NCBI GenBank assembly: GCA_900102065.1
Contig: FMVK01000004.1
Span: 167,016-231,015, forward strand
Length of the DNA: 64,000 nucleotides
Reading direction: 5' to 3'
Origin: Lachnospiraceae bacterium XPB1003
GTDB taxonomy: Bacteria > Bacillota > Clostridia > Lachnospirales > Lachnospiraceae
Made by a program: the position numbers and the translations under genes. This document shows positions 43,499-51,850 of this stretch, piece after piece. Under the pieces are notes generated by a model that saw only the letters and a list, made by a program, of their open reading frames with translations, was not told the DNA's origin and did not search any database. How positions within the stretch are numbered: the first letter of the stretch is position 1; each line of letters opens with the position of its first letter.

Positions 43499-44299
43499 AT
43501 GGGAAAGAATATCCAAAACGGAAGTGTCAGGATCGGTGATACGGATATGTACTATGCTTCCTTCGGAACCGGGGAAAAGACGCTGATCGTTTTGCCGGGA
43601 CTGTCTGACGGACTTGCCACAGTTAAAGGGAAGGCGTGGTTATTGGTATCTCCGTATAAAAAATATCTGAATGACCATACGGTTTATTTGTTCAGCCGTA
43701 AAAATAAAATGCCTGATGGTTACAGCATAAAAGATATGGCAGATGACCAGGTGAGAGTGATGCACTGCCTGGGAATTGAAAAGGCTGATATCTGCGGTGT
43801 ATCTCAGGGAGGCATGATAGCGCAATGTATAGCTATTTACCACCCGGAAGTTGTGAACAGACTGATCCTTGCTGTCACGGCTCCAAGTGCTAATGCAGTA
43901 GTTAAAAGAGTTGTATCTGACTGGATCGATACGGCTGCAAGAGGAGATCATGTCGGATTGATGAAGGATACTGCCGAAAAAATGTATTCTGAGAGATTCC
44001 TTGAAAAAAACAGAAGAATGCTGCCGGTACTGGCGAGACTGACCAAACCTGAAAGTTATGAAAGATTTTTTATAAATGCCAATGCGATACTGCACTTTGA
44101 TGTGCGTGAAGAATTGGGAAAGATCACTGCGCCCACATTGATAATCGCCGGAAGTGATGACAAGACAGTGGGAAATACTGCAAAAACAGAGCTGAAAGAA
44201 GGAATATCCGGAAGCGAACTCTTTGTATATGAAGGGCTTGGTCATGGCGCATTCGAAGAAGCAAAAGATTTTTATGACAGGATATTTGCTTTTTTATAA
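43499..44299 (+). CDS. Alpha/beta hydrolase, co-transcribed with tetR
   Basis: The 266-residue cytoplasmic enzyme has the nucleophile elbow GVSQGGMIAQC (about residue 101), the acid Asp in IIAGSDDKTVGN and His in GLGHGAFEEAKD; an HG-type oxyanion loop is near VLPGLSDG. The fold matches epoxide-hydrolase or lysophospholipase-like proteins. It starts 3 bases after the tetR stop and must share its control. Substrate unknown. Confidence 0.85.
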   Translation: MGKNIQNGSVRIGDTDMYYASFGTGEKTLIVLPGLSDGLATVKGKAWLLVSPYKKYLNDHTVYLFSRKNKMPDGYSIKDMADDQVRVMHCLGIEKADICGVSQGGMIAQCIAIYHPEVVNRLILAVTAPSANAVVKRVVSDWIDTAARGDHVGLMKDTAEKMYSERFLEKNRRMLPVLARLTKPESYERFFINANAILHFDVREELGKITAPTLIIAGSDDKTVGNTAKTELKEGISGSELFVYEGLGHGAFEEAKDFYDRIFAFL

Positions 44300-44340
44300 C
44301 TGATGCATCGGATCCGGATCAAATAAAAGGAGGCAAAAAA

Positions 44341-44712
44341 ATGAAAAGGAATGTGGTTATCGTTGCATTGCTGGCGCTTACTTTATCATGCGCGGGAGCA
44401 TGCGGTAAGAAGGATGCGGCTGATACGAAAGTATCTCAAAGCGCTCCTGTCAACAGTGCGGATCTGGTAGGTACATGGAAAGGTACGGGAGATGAGATCT
44501 CGACACTGACACTGGGAAGTGACGGCTCATATAAAGATGATGCGGGTGATCTTTATATGGTAGGAACCTATAAAGTGGATTCTTCAGCAGGTACACTTAC
44601 TGTTAACGAGAGTGAATACGGAATGGTATTTACATACAGTGTGGAATTGTCCGGAAACGACCTTACTCTTCAGTTGGACGGCGGACTTCCGAGAACTTTT
44701 ACAAAGAAATAA
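44341..44712 (+). CDS. Small lipoprotein (123 aa)
   Basis: The signal ends at a Cys (C21 in CAGACGK), followed by a short linker and a domain LVGTWKGTGDEISTLTLGSD, YMVGTYKVDSSAGTLTVN, a lipocalin-like beta-barrel pattern seen in many Firmicutes lipoproteins. AGGAGG precedes the ATG. It lies 41 bases after the hydrolase gene and may be in the same TetR-controlled transcript. Confidence 0.75.
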   Translation: MKRNVVIVALLALTLSCAGACGKKDAADTKVSQSAPVNSADLVGTWKGTGDEISTLTLGSDGSYKDDAGDLYMVGTYKVDSSAGTLTVNESEYGMVFTYSVELSGNDLTLQLDGGLPRTFTKK

Positions 44713-44730
44713 CAGAGATTTCCTATATCT

Positions 44731-45897
44731 TTACAGTTGATTGGTGTGTAGACCGCTATGCCTGAGTATGCATGCTTCATATGAAGCTCTTTGATATTCT
44801 TCCTCGGAAATAAGATCTATGACAGATGCATATTCAATGTAACGGTCATCACGCCGGATTACCTGATCACTGTCTAACCAGCCGGAGTTGTAGAGGTGGG
44901 CTGAGTAAGTACGCGACATATCCGCAAAACGGATATGAGATATACTGTCGTAGGGAGAAAAGATATTTCTGGGATAAAAAACATTCCCATCATATTCGCC
45001 ATAATTTCCAAGGCACTCTATGCCATTATCAATAAAAGTCTGTCGAAGGAGATCGGGCTGCATGCATATCGCACGATCGGTGAAGGTGGTCTCATCGTAT
45101 TTCTTCATGAGAGACATGAGCAGTGGATTGCCCGCTTCCGAACCAAAACCATTTCCAAGATCTATATTTCCGTGAACATCATAGCCGAAGAAACCGCGAC
45201 AGCTAAGTATATCCGTAAGCGGTTTAATAAGCATCACATCCATATCAAGATAAATCCCACCATATCTGTGGATCACATCCAGTCTTGCATAGTCAGAAAC
45301 ATAAGCCCAGCGTTTTGCTTCATATGCCGATGAAGTGAAGGAGTGAGAGCTCACATCATAAGAATCACTGTTCCATATCTTTATTTCAGTATCAGGCATG
45401 ATCTTATGCCATGAATCCATACATTTCATATACAGATCGGGGATCGCATCATTGCTGAACCAAAAACTGTGGATCACATTGGGGATCCTGTGACCGTCAA
45501 TGATAACAGGATCTGAAGGACCCTGCTTTCCGCAGACGGATGCAGTCATGTATTCAAAAATTGCGATACAGTAGGAGATGTTGTCTCCAAGATTCAGATC
45601 CTTAAGACAAGTGATGGATTCCTTCATATGTTCATTGTCTGTTATAAGGATAGTGCAGGGCGTGTTGATAGATTTAAGCCCTTCCGGACTCATCACGGGT
45701 ATAGCTTTATCATCGATATAAAACATACCGGAAGACGGTGGAGTGATATCGGCTGCCATCAGTCGTGATACGGCAGGATTGCCCTGTATATGATTCTTAA
45801 TAAGATTTCTTGCTCTTTTTCCTGTTCCGAAGATTATGATGTCGCCACAAAGTCTGTGCGCCATATCTTCGAATCCTGCAAAGTTTATATATCTCAT
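44731..45897 (-). CDS. Glycosyltransferase with DXD motif (family 32-like)
   Basis: The 388-residue protein has an N-terminal region of about 125 residues with a nucleotide-binding look (DIIIFGTGKRARNLIKN) and then a family 32-type transferase: IPNVIHSFWFSNDAIPDLYM, the SDYARLDVIHRYGGIYLDMD core with the DXD metal and sugar-nucleotide motif, and FGSEAGNPLLMSLMKKYD. No membrane segment. Probably modifies a surface glycan; donor and acceptor unknown. TATAAT lies only 7 bases before the ATG and no Shine-Dalgarno exists. Confidence 0.82.
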   Translation of the reverse strand: MRYINFAGFEDMAHRLCGDIIIFGTGKRARNLIKNHIQGNPAVSRLMAADITPPSSGMFYIDDKAIPVMSPEGLKSINTPCTILITDNEHMKESITCLKDLNLGDNISYCIAIFEYMTASVCGKQGPSDPVIIDGHRIPNVIHSFWFSNDAIPDLYMKCMDSWHKIMPDTEIKIWNSDSYDVSSHSFTSSAYEAKRWAYVSDYARLDVIHRYGGIYLDMDVMLIKPLTDILSCRGFFGYDVHGNIDLGNGFGSEAGNPLLMSLMKKYDETTFTDRAICMQPDLLRQTFIDNGIECLGNYGEYDGNVFYPRNIFSPYDSISHIRFADMSRTYSAHLYNSGWLDSDQVIRRDDRYIEYASVIDLISEEEYQRASYEACILRHSGLHTNQL

Positions 45898-45904
45898 GAT
45901 ACAG

Positions 45905-45934
45905 ATTATACATGTAAGATAAACAGATTGTTAA
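45905..45934 (-). promoter_or_regulatory. Promoter placing transcription start at the glycosyltransferase ATG
   Basis: On the minus strand: TTAACA (45934-45929), 18-base spacer, TATAAT (45910-45905), then 7 bases to the ATG at 45897. Confidence 0.6.
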
Positions 45935-46127
45935 ATTATTCTTTAAATATGATAATCCTGCCTTTATGTAATTGTGCGGATGGCGGGATAGACAGATAAC
46001 TTACATATTATAGAGTGATATCGGTCTAATATGTTAGAATGAGATGACCTGGGAATAATGAATATGCGACGCAAACTGTTCGGAGCTTGCGAAGCTTTAA
46101 CGATAGTTATAGCGGAGAGATACTTAA

Positions 46128-46709
46128 ATGAGCGATAAGAGATATATCTTTCATTGTTATATGGCGGCGGATGTAAGCAGACTCGGAAGACTCACAGACT
46201 GCGAGACGGAACTTAAGATCAGTCTTTCATCTGATGAGACAATGTCTGCGGATGATCTGAACGACCTCTTTAAATCTGTCATATATATATATGAAAAGAG
46301 TGAAGAGGGATCAGAGATACACAGTCTTGCCGGTAAGCTACTTTCTGAGTTTGATAAAATCTATGGCGGTAACAGATCAAGGATAATAAAGCTTATTCCC
46401 GGGATTAAGGCTTCACTGGAAAAATGCGCAAAAGATCTGAAAGACTCAACGGATGAAGTGGCTGTGGAGACTGCTTTGGACGGGCTTCTCGGATTTGAGA
46501 AGGCGATTATAAGTCTTAAAGAAAATAATTGGAAGAGTGATGATCAAGAGTATCGGATACTTCCTGATGATATAACATCCGACTGTGCTCTTCTCTATGA
46601 GAAACTGGGAGAGATCAGAAACAGCAGTTCATTAAATATAGAGGATAAAGACAGGATAGATCTGTTTAATAATTTTGTATTCTGCATGTTACCTGCAAGG
46701 AATGATTGA
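46128..46709 (+). CDS. Hypothetical cytoplasmic protein (193 aa)
   Basis: GGAGAG precedes the ATG. The sequence is helical and acidic, with Cys at several positions (FHCYMAADVSR, LTDCETELKISL, ASLEKCAKDLKDS) and no signal or membrane segment. I do not recognise it. The small Nif11-like gene follows after 9 bases, so the two form an operon and probably act together. Confidence 0.6.
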   Translation: MSDKRYIFHCYMAADVSRLGRLTDCETELKISLSSDETMSADDLNDLFKSVIYIYEKSEEGSEIHSLAGKLLSEFDKIYGGNRSRIIKLIPGIKASLEKCAKDLKDSTDEVAVETALDGLLGFEKAIISLKENNWKSDDQEYRILPDDITSDCALLYEKLGEIRNSSSLNIEDKDRIDLFNNFVFCMLPARND

Positions 46710-46718
46710 GGTGAAAAG

Positions 46719-47006
46719 ATGAATGTGATGGAGAGTCTTGAGGAACTGAAGATACGGGCACGTAAAGATCCGGAACTCAGAGCAAAGCTTATTGCGACTA
46801 AGGGATCGAAACAGCCTGTAAGTGATTTTTGTAATGTGGCCGCACAGGCAGGTGTCATCATTGATATGATGGATCTTGTATGTGCAGAAGATGAGGCTTA
46901 TACCGCTATGGCACGATCCACAAACGGCGGCGGAGAGAATTCACCGCGGTTACTGGGAGAAGCTGATTATCATGAATTATTTCTAATGGAGCTTGAAGAG
47001 GAATAA
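46719..47006 (+). CDS. Small acidic protein with Nif11-like N-terminus (95 aa)
   Basis: GAGGTG precedes the ATG, 9 bases after the previous gene. The first half (MESLEELKIRARKDPELRAK LIATKGSKQPVSDFCNVAAQ AG) follows the Nif11 pattern: helix, DP-x-L, then A-x-x-A-G. A poly-Gly step (TNGGGEN) precedes an acidic C-terminus ending FLMELEEE. Nif11-type leaders with a GG step precede some modified peptides, but this C-terminus lacks Cys and is poor in Ser/Thr, and no modification enzyme is adjacent. The resemblance is by eye. Confidence 0.5.
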   Translation: MNVMESLEELKIRARKDPELRAKLIATKGSKQPVSDFCNVAAQAGVIIDMMDLVCAEDEAYTAMARSTNGGGENSPRLLGEADYHELFLMELEEE

Positions 47007-47017
47007 GAGTTACAGTT

Positions 47018-47446
47018 TTATTTTTTCTTGGTTCTGTTTTTTCCTTCTGCAAGATCACGTATCGTATATCTGCTGAAGAATTCTTTTTCGACCTGACCAA
47101 ATTCTTTCCACATGGAAAGAGTGGGGCAGGTCTTTTTTATCGGACAGGGCGCAGCACCATTTTCAAGACAGGCTACGGGAGCGATCTCATCTTTTTCTGT
47201 AACGGATATGATATCCCATGCCGTATATTCTTCGGGATCTCTTACAAGTTTATATCCACCGTTCTTCCCGCGTTTACCTTCCAAAAGACCGTTTACAACC
47301 AGAAACTTGATCACAGCTTCAAGATATTTCTTGGATATGTTCTGACGCATTGCTATATCCTCCAGACGGATATACTGGTCCGAATCCTGCCTTGCAATAT
47401 CGATCATAGCTCTGAGCGCATATCTGCCTTTTGTTGAGATCCGCAT
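47018..47446 (-). CDS. Rrf2-family transcriptional regulator (CymR/IscR-like)
   Basis: The frame is open to 47497, but ATG 47446 follows GGAGG and gives the typical start MRISTKGRYALRAMIDIA; 142 residues. A winged helix is followed by RGKNGGYKLVRDPEEYTAWD. Three cysteines, C93-x7-C101-x5-C107, sit where IscR-type proteins hold an Fe-S cluster (E. coli IscR has C-x5-C-x5-C). The gene is divergent from metY-cysK, the context expected of the cysteine regulator CymR. It probably represses that operon. Confidence 0.88.
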   Translation of the reverse strand: MRISTKGRYALRAMIDIARQDSDQYIRLEDIAMRQNISKKYLEAVIKFLVVNGLLEGKRGKNGGYKLVRDPEEYTAWDIISVTEKDEIAPVACLENGAAPCPIKKTCPTLSMWKEFGQVEKEFFSRYTIRDLAEGKNRTKKK

Positions 47447-47533
47447 TGTAAACCTCCGTAGGTAAGCATAAATGTTTCGAATGATTTCTGAATTCAATTA
47501 TAAGTGGATTTCAAAAAAAATCAATATTACCTA

Positions 47534-47562
47534 TTGACAAGGTAGGAAATTAAAGATATACT
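47534..47562 (+). promoter_or_regulatory. Strong promoter of the metY-cysK operon
   Basis: TTGACA (47534-47539), a 17-base spacer, TATACT (47557-47562). Transcription would start near 47570, about 315 bases before the metY ATG. The adjoining AT-rich sequence toward the Rrf2 gene is the likely operator region. Confidence 0.8.
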
Positions 47563-47667
47563 CCAACTATCCAGGAGAGATGACTCGGGAAGAGAAATAA
47601 AGAGAATATCCCGAAGATAGATCTCAGATAAGAATTAATAAAAATAATCAGGAAAGGAGAGAGAAAG

Positions 47668-47778
47668 ATGCTTAATCTGTTCGAATCATTACTCAGACAG
47701 AATTTCAGATGTGGACGAATGCTTAAGTTCCGTGCAGACAATTTGACGGAGCAGGGTTCGCTTTGCATCAAGGATTAA
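47668..47778 (+). CDS. Putative leader peptide (36 aa) upstream of metY
   Basis: ATG 47668 follows AAAGGAGAG. The ORF encodes MLNLFESLLRQNFRCGRMLK followed by FRADNLTEQGSLCIKD and a TAA at 47776. It lies inside the long 5' leader of metY-cysK, with cysteines at 15 and 33. The bases encoding Glu28-Gln29 (GAGCAG, 47749-47754) are complementary to CTGCTC (47808-47813), which overlaps the left arm of a terminator-like hairpin. This is the arrangement expected of translational attenuation; no homologue is claimed. Confidence 0.5.
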   Translation: MLNLFESLLRQNFRCGRMLKFRADNLTEQGSLCIKD

Positions 47779-47810
47779 GCTATTTTAGATCTCTCGTCAT
47801 ATTTGATCTG

Positions 47811-47844
47811 CTCGGACGTTTCAAGGTAGCGTGCGAGTTTTTTT
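47811..47844 (+). terminator. Terminator-like hairpin in the metY leader
   Basis: CTCGGACG (47811-47818) and CGTGCGAG (47830-47837) pair with one mismatch around an 11-base loop, followed by seven T (47838-47844). It lies 40 bases before the metY ATG, so it would stop transcription unless an alternative pairing forms. Confidence 0.55.
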
Positions 47845-47886
47845 ATTCAGATGACCGGAACATTATTTTCGGAGAAAGAGATCAAT

Positions 47887-49170
47887 ATGAGTTCAAATTA
47901 TAAATTCGAAACACTTCAGTTACATGTAGGACAGGAACAGGCAGACCCCACAACAGATTCCAGAGCGGTTCCTATTTACCAGACAACTTCATATGTATTC
48001 CACAGCGCACAGCATGCGGCTGACAGATTCAATCTTAAGGACGCAGGAAACATCTACGGCAGACTTACTAATACAACAGTTGATGTACTTGAAAAGAGAG
48101 TAGCGGCTCTCGAAGGCGGCGTGGCAGGTCTTGCAGTAGCATCCGGCGCAGCTGCCGTAACATATGCAATCACAGCACTTGCTCAGGCAGGAGATCACGT
48201 AGTTGCACAGAAGACGATCTACGGCGGTTCATACAATCTGTTAAAGCAGACACTTAAGGGATTCGGCATTGAGACAACATTCGTAGATGCACACAATCTT
48301 GCTGAAGTTGAAGGAGCGATAAAGGACAATACAAAGCTTGTATATCTTGAGACACTCGGAAATCCCAACAGTGATATCCCTGATGTAGACGCTATCTCAG
48401 AGATCGCTCATAAGCATGGAGTTCCTGTAGTAGTAGATAATACTTTCGGAACACCTTTCTTCTTCAGACCTATAGAGCATGGCGCAAATGTTGTTGTTCA
48501 TTCCGCAACCAAATTTATCGGTGGCCACGGAACGACTCTTGGTGGTATCATAGTCGATGCAGGTAACTTCGACTGGAAAGCAAGCGGAAAGTATCCTCAG
48601 CTGGCAGCACCCAATGAAAGCTATCATGGCATTTCATTCGTAGATGCAGCAGGTCCCGCAGCTTATGCAACATATATCAGAGCGATCCTTTTAAGAGATG
48701 AGGGAGCAACACTTTCTCCTTTCAATGCATTCATCTTACTTCAGGGTGTTGAGACACTTTCACTCAGACTGGAGAGACATGCGGAGAACGCTGCTAAGGT
48801 TATCGAATTCCTTTCCAAGCATCCGAAGGTTGAACATGTAAATCATCCTTCGCTTCCCGATCATCCGGATCATGAGCTGTATAAGAGATACTTTCCGAAT
48901 GGCGGCGGATCGATCTTCACATTTGAGATAAAGGGCGGCCAGAAGGAAGCATTCACTTTCATAGATAACTTAAAGCTCTTCTCACTTCTTGCAAATGTTG
49001 CTGATGTTAAGAGCCTTGTTATACATCCGTATACTACAACTCATGCAGAGCTTTCGGAGCAGGAACTTGCAGATCAGGGTATCAAGCAGAGTACGATACG
49101 ACTTTCTATCGGAACGGAAAATATAGATGACATCATAGCTGATCTTTCAACGGCTTTTGATGCGGTATAA
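47887..49170 (+). CDS. metY: O-acetylhomoserine sulfhydrylase (second copy)
   Basis: PLP enzyme that makes homocysteine from O-acetylhomoserine and sulfide (or cysteine from O-acetylserine). ATG 47887 is preferred to ATG 47851: it gives the standard [18 protein letters not shown] start and follows GGAGAAAG. The 427 residues have [27 protein letters not shown] and the PLP lysine K209 in [17 protein letters not shown], plus the C-terminal [16 protein letters not shown]. Length and motifs are normal. cysK follows after 26 bases in the same operon; codon use suggests high expression. Confidence 0.93.
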   Translation: MSSNYKFETLQLHVGQEQADPTTDSRAVPIYQTTSYVFHSAQHAADRFNLKDAGNIYGRLTNTTVDVLEKRVAALEGGVAGLAVASGAAAVTYAITALAQAGDHVVAQKTIYGGSYNLLKQTLKGFGIETTFVDAHNLAEVEGAIKDNTKLVYLETLGNPNSDIPDVDAISEIAHKHGVPVVVDNTFGTPFFFRPIEHGANVVVHSATKFIGGHGTTLGGIIVDAGNFDWKASGKYPQLAAPNESYHGISFVDAAGPAAYATYIRAILLRDEGATLSPFNAFILLQGVETLSLRLERHAENAAKVIEFLSKHPKVEHVNHPSLPDHPDHELYKRYFPNGGGSIFTFEIKGGQKEAFTFIDNLKLFSLLANVADVKSLVIHPYTTTHAELSEQELADQGIKQSTIRLSIGTENIDDIIADLSTAFDAV

Positions 49171-49196
49171 TATCAAGAAAACAGGAGGATTCTATC

Positions 49197-50129
49197 ATGG
49201 CAAAGATCATTCAGAGCGCAACAGAACTTATAGGTAATACACCTTTACTTAATGCAAAGAACTATTCAGCTAAGGCAGGTATAAACGGAGTTAATGTATA
49301 TGTAAAGCTGGAATACCTGAATTCATCAGGATCTGTAAAGGATCGTATTGCACTGTCAATGATCAAAGACGCAGAGGATAAGGGACTCCTTAAGTCCGGT
49401 GCTACTATCATTGAGCCCACATCCGGTAATACCGGAATAGGCATTGCTGCCGTTGCTGCAGCACGCGGATATAAGGCTGTTATCGTTCTGCCTGATACCA
49501 TGAGCGTAGAGAGAAGAAATCTCCTTAAGGCATATGGCGCAGAACTTGTTCTTACAGAAGGTTCCAAGGGAATGAAGGGTGCTATCGCCAAGGCTGAAGA
49601 ACTCAAGGCAGCTACACCGGGATCTGTTATACTTGGTCAGTTCGTAAATCCTGCCAATCCCAAGGCTCATAAGGATACCACAGGCCCCGAGATTTGGGAT
49701 CAGACAGACGGAAAAGTTGATTTCTTCATTGCAGGTGTAGGAACAGGCGGAACACTTACAGGTGTAGGAGAGTTCTTAAAGGAGAAGAATCCGAATGTGA
49801 AGATCATCGCTGTTGAGCCCGCTTCCAGCCCCGTGCTTGCAAAGGGAACAGCAGGAGCTCATAAGATCCAGGGAATCGGAGCAGGATTCGTTCCCGAGAC
49901 ATTAAATACATCCATTTATGATGAGATCATCGGCATCGAGAATGAAGATGCATTTGCTGAAGGAAAGAAATTCGCAACATCAGAAGGTATCCTTGTTGGT
50001 ATTTCTTCGGGCGCCGCACTTAAGGCTGCCGGTATCATCGCAGCAAGAGAAGAGAATAAGGGAAAGAATATCGTAGTTCTTCTTCCCGATTCCGGAGACA
50101 GATATTTATCTACTCCTCTTTTCTCATAA
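49197..50129 (+). CDS. cysK: Cysteine synthase (O-acetylserine sulfhydrylase A)
   Basis: Makes cysteine from O-acetylserine and sulfide with PLP. The 310 residues have the PLP lysine K48 in [12 protein letters not shown], the substrate loop [20 protein letters not shown], the phosphate-binding [20 protein letters not shown] and the C-terminal [17 protein letters not shown] precedes the ATG. It follows metY in one transcript, pairing direct cysteine and homocysteine synthesis, and is closed by a long strong terminator. Confidence 0.96.
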   Translation: MAKIIQSATELIGNTPLLNAKNYSAKAGINGVNVYVKLEYLNSSGSVKDRIALSMIKDAEDKGLLKSGATIIEPTSGNTGIGIAAVAAARGYKAVIVLPDTMSVERRNLLKAYGAELVLTEGSKGMKGAIAKAEELKAATPGSVILGQFVNPANPKAHKDTTGPEIWDQTDGKVDFFIAGVGTGGTLTGVGEFLKEKNPNVKIIAVEPASSPVLAKGTAGAHKIQGIGAGFVPETLNTSIYDEIIGIENEDAFAEGKKFATSEGILVGISSGAALKAAGIIAAREENKGKNIVVLLPDSGDRYLSTPLFS

Positions 50130-50164
50130 GAACAGACACTAAAACGAATAGATAGTTTACTCCT

Positions 50165-50236
50165 AAAAAGATCACGGATCGCGGCAGTCCCGAATTGATT
50201 TCGGTATCACTGTCGGATCCGTGATCTTTTTTATTG
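50165..50236. terminator. Terminator between cysK and the convergent nuclease-helicase gene
   Basis: AAAAGATCACGGATC and GATCCGTGATCTTTT form a 15-bp stem enclosing a second small hairpin, then TTATT. A and T runs on both sides allow use by both genes. Confidence 0.85.
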
Positions 50237-50239
50237 AAT

Positions 50240-51739
50240 TTACTTTTGCAATATCCTGAGTACCACATCTAATACAGAAGGATTATCTTCGATGATCAGC
50301 GCTATCCTTCTTTTTGCACGGGACAGCCCGTGGAAGAGGTTGCTTACGCGGGAGCTTCGCCTCAACAGGTTTTTCTCTTTTTCCGATGTGCGTCTGTCAC
50401 GGAGATAGTGGAGATCGTCATAATAGAAATCCTTATCGATGATCATTACCACCTGATCGAATTCTCTTGAGAAAGAAGAATAGACAGGGATCCCGTCAAA
50501 TTCGCAGTCTGCTTCTCTGATATGATCGTAAGAATCATTCATAAGGTTATGGAGCAGGATAGCAGTCTCCTTCTTATCATTCGAATATGAGATCGAAACA
50601 GAAGGATAATCTCTTCTGTGAGATTCCGTCAGATGCATAAGTGCACGTATGAATGCCGACAATTCGGTACTTAATCTTATCCTGTTGGTCAGTTTATATC
50701 CGGTAAATCCGGGGGATGATTCGATCAGGGTAGTTCCGTTCTCGGTTCGCTCTTCCGGAGAAACAGCATCCTCGCTGTTATAGGAGAGGATGATCGGAGC
50801 TTTATAATGTTTTGCCAGTTCCATGATCTGTTCCCACATCGCAGGGGTAAGTCTGTGTCCTTCGTCAACAAGGATAGCACGGTATTTCTCCGAAGCGATG
50901 GTCATGAGGTCGATACCTGCGTAGTAGAAATCGATACGCTTGAGAAGTTGATTCAGGCGTTCCAACTGAGGAGTCTTCGGACCGATATGGATGATGCACA
51001 CGCGGTCCCTCTGTGTCAGGTGCATGGCGATATCGTAGAGGAGGAGAGTCTTACCTGTGCCGGGATAACCGGAGAAGCCCCGCACCTCGATATTACCGTT
51101 TTTATCCAGATATTTTTGCTCGGGATATTTCAGATCACGTATGATACGGGATCCGATATCACGCTGTTGGAAAGTAAGAAAATAATCGCCTCTGAGGAAT
51201 CTGTCGGGATCCGTTAAGGGCGAAATCAGATAGTTTGCTTCTTTAAACAGATCTTCTATATCATCTTCATAAACATCAGTCTGATCATTCAGCAGATGAC
51301 AGAGTTCACCGAAGTCCGCTTCCACAAGTCTGCCTGTATTGGAGAGACGTACCAGCCGACCGCTGTCACTGGTAAAAGTAAAGTACCAGACTGTCCTCTC
51401 CATGGCAGAGAGATAGTAACGGTTTTGTATAAGCTGTTTCAGGATATTCTCGTCTGAAGTATTGCCGCTTTTTAATTCGATGTTGATCAGGGAATCCGAA
51501 CCTATGCGCAGCAGATCAAATTCTTTGCCCAGCTTGGGCATTGAAAAAGAGTAGTAGAAGTTATATCCGGTAGTTTTGGGATCTGTTTTAGCCATAGTGT
51601 CACAGAGCCTTCGCAGTCCATCTGTTTCCCAGTCCTTTATCTTCAAGTAATTCCGACGGCCTGACATATGGCGTTCCAGTCCTGACAGTCTTGAATTGTC
51701 CGATACCCTGGTCAGGGAATAGATATTAACCGGTTTCAT
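50240..51739 (-). CDS. PD-(D/E)XK nuclease domain fused to superfamily 1-type helicase ATPase
   Basis: The 499-residue protein has an N-terminal restriction-like nuclease signature: D75 in EFDLLRIG, then E88 and K90 in NIELKSG, followed by a QNRYY-type element. An ATPase follows, with Walker A GYPGTGKT at 224-231, Walker B in AILVDEGHRL, and motif VI-like LSRAKRRIALIIED at the C-terminus. The ATPase resembles DUF2075/Schlafen-like helicases. Such fusions are found in anti-phage and DNA-repair proteins. It stands alone, with no methylase or partner nearby. No strong ribosome site is visible. Confidence 0.75.
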   Translation of the reverse strand: MKPVNIYSLTRVSDNSRLSGLERHMSGRRNYLKIKDWETDGLRRLCDTMAKTDPKTTGYNFYYSFSMPKLGKEFDLLRIGSDSLINIELKSGNTSDENILKQLIQNRYYLSAMERTVWYFTFTSDSGRLVRLSNTGRLVEADFGELCHLLNDQTDVYEDDIEDLFKEANYLISPLTDPDRFLRGDYFLTFQQRDIGSRIIRDLKYPEQKYLDKNGNIEVRGFSGYPGTGKTLLLYDIAMHLTQRDRVCIIHIGPKTPQLERLNQLLKRIDFYYAGIDLMTIASEKYRAILVDEGHRLTPAMWEQIMELAKHYKAPIILSYNSEDAVSPEERTENGTTLIESSPGFTGYKLTNRIRLSTELSAFIRALMHLTESHRRDYPSVSISYSNDKKETAILLHNLMNDSYDHIREADCEFDGIPVYSSFSREFDQVVMIIDKDFYYDDLHYLRDRRTSEKEKNLLRRSSRVSNLFHGLSRAKRRIALIIEDNPSVLDVVLRILQK

Positions 51740-51850
51740 ATCTATATTATCCCTTCAGAAGGATCACTTTTCAATAGGATAGGATGCCGAAGGGTGGTTT
51801 ATTGTGGTAAAATCGACTATATAAAAGCCAAGAAGATCAGAGGGATGAAG

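Noticed and set aside
47563..47850. SAM riboswitch or T-box upstream of metY
   Set aside because: No T-box TGG-ACC motif or SAM-I core was found; the leader ORF with alternative hairpins explains the region better.
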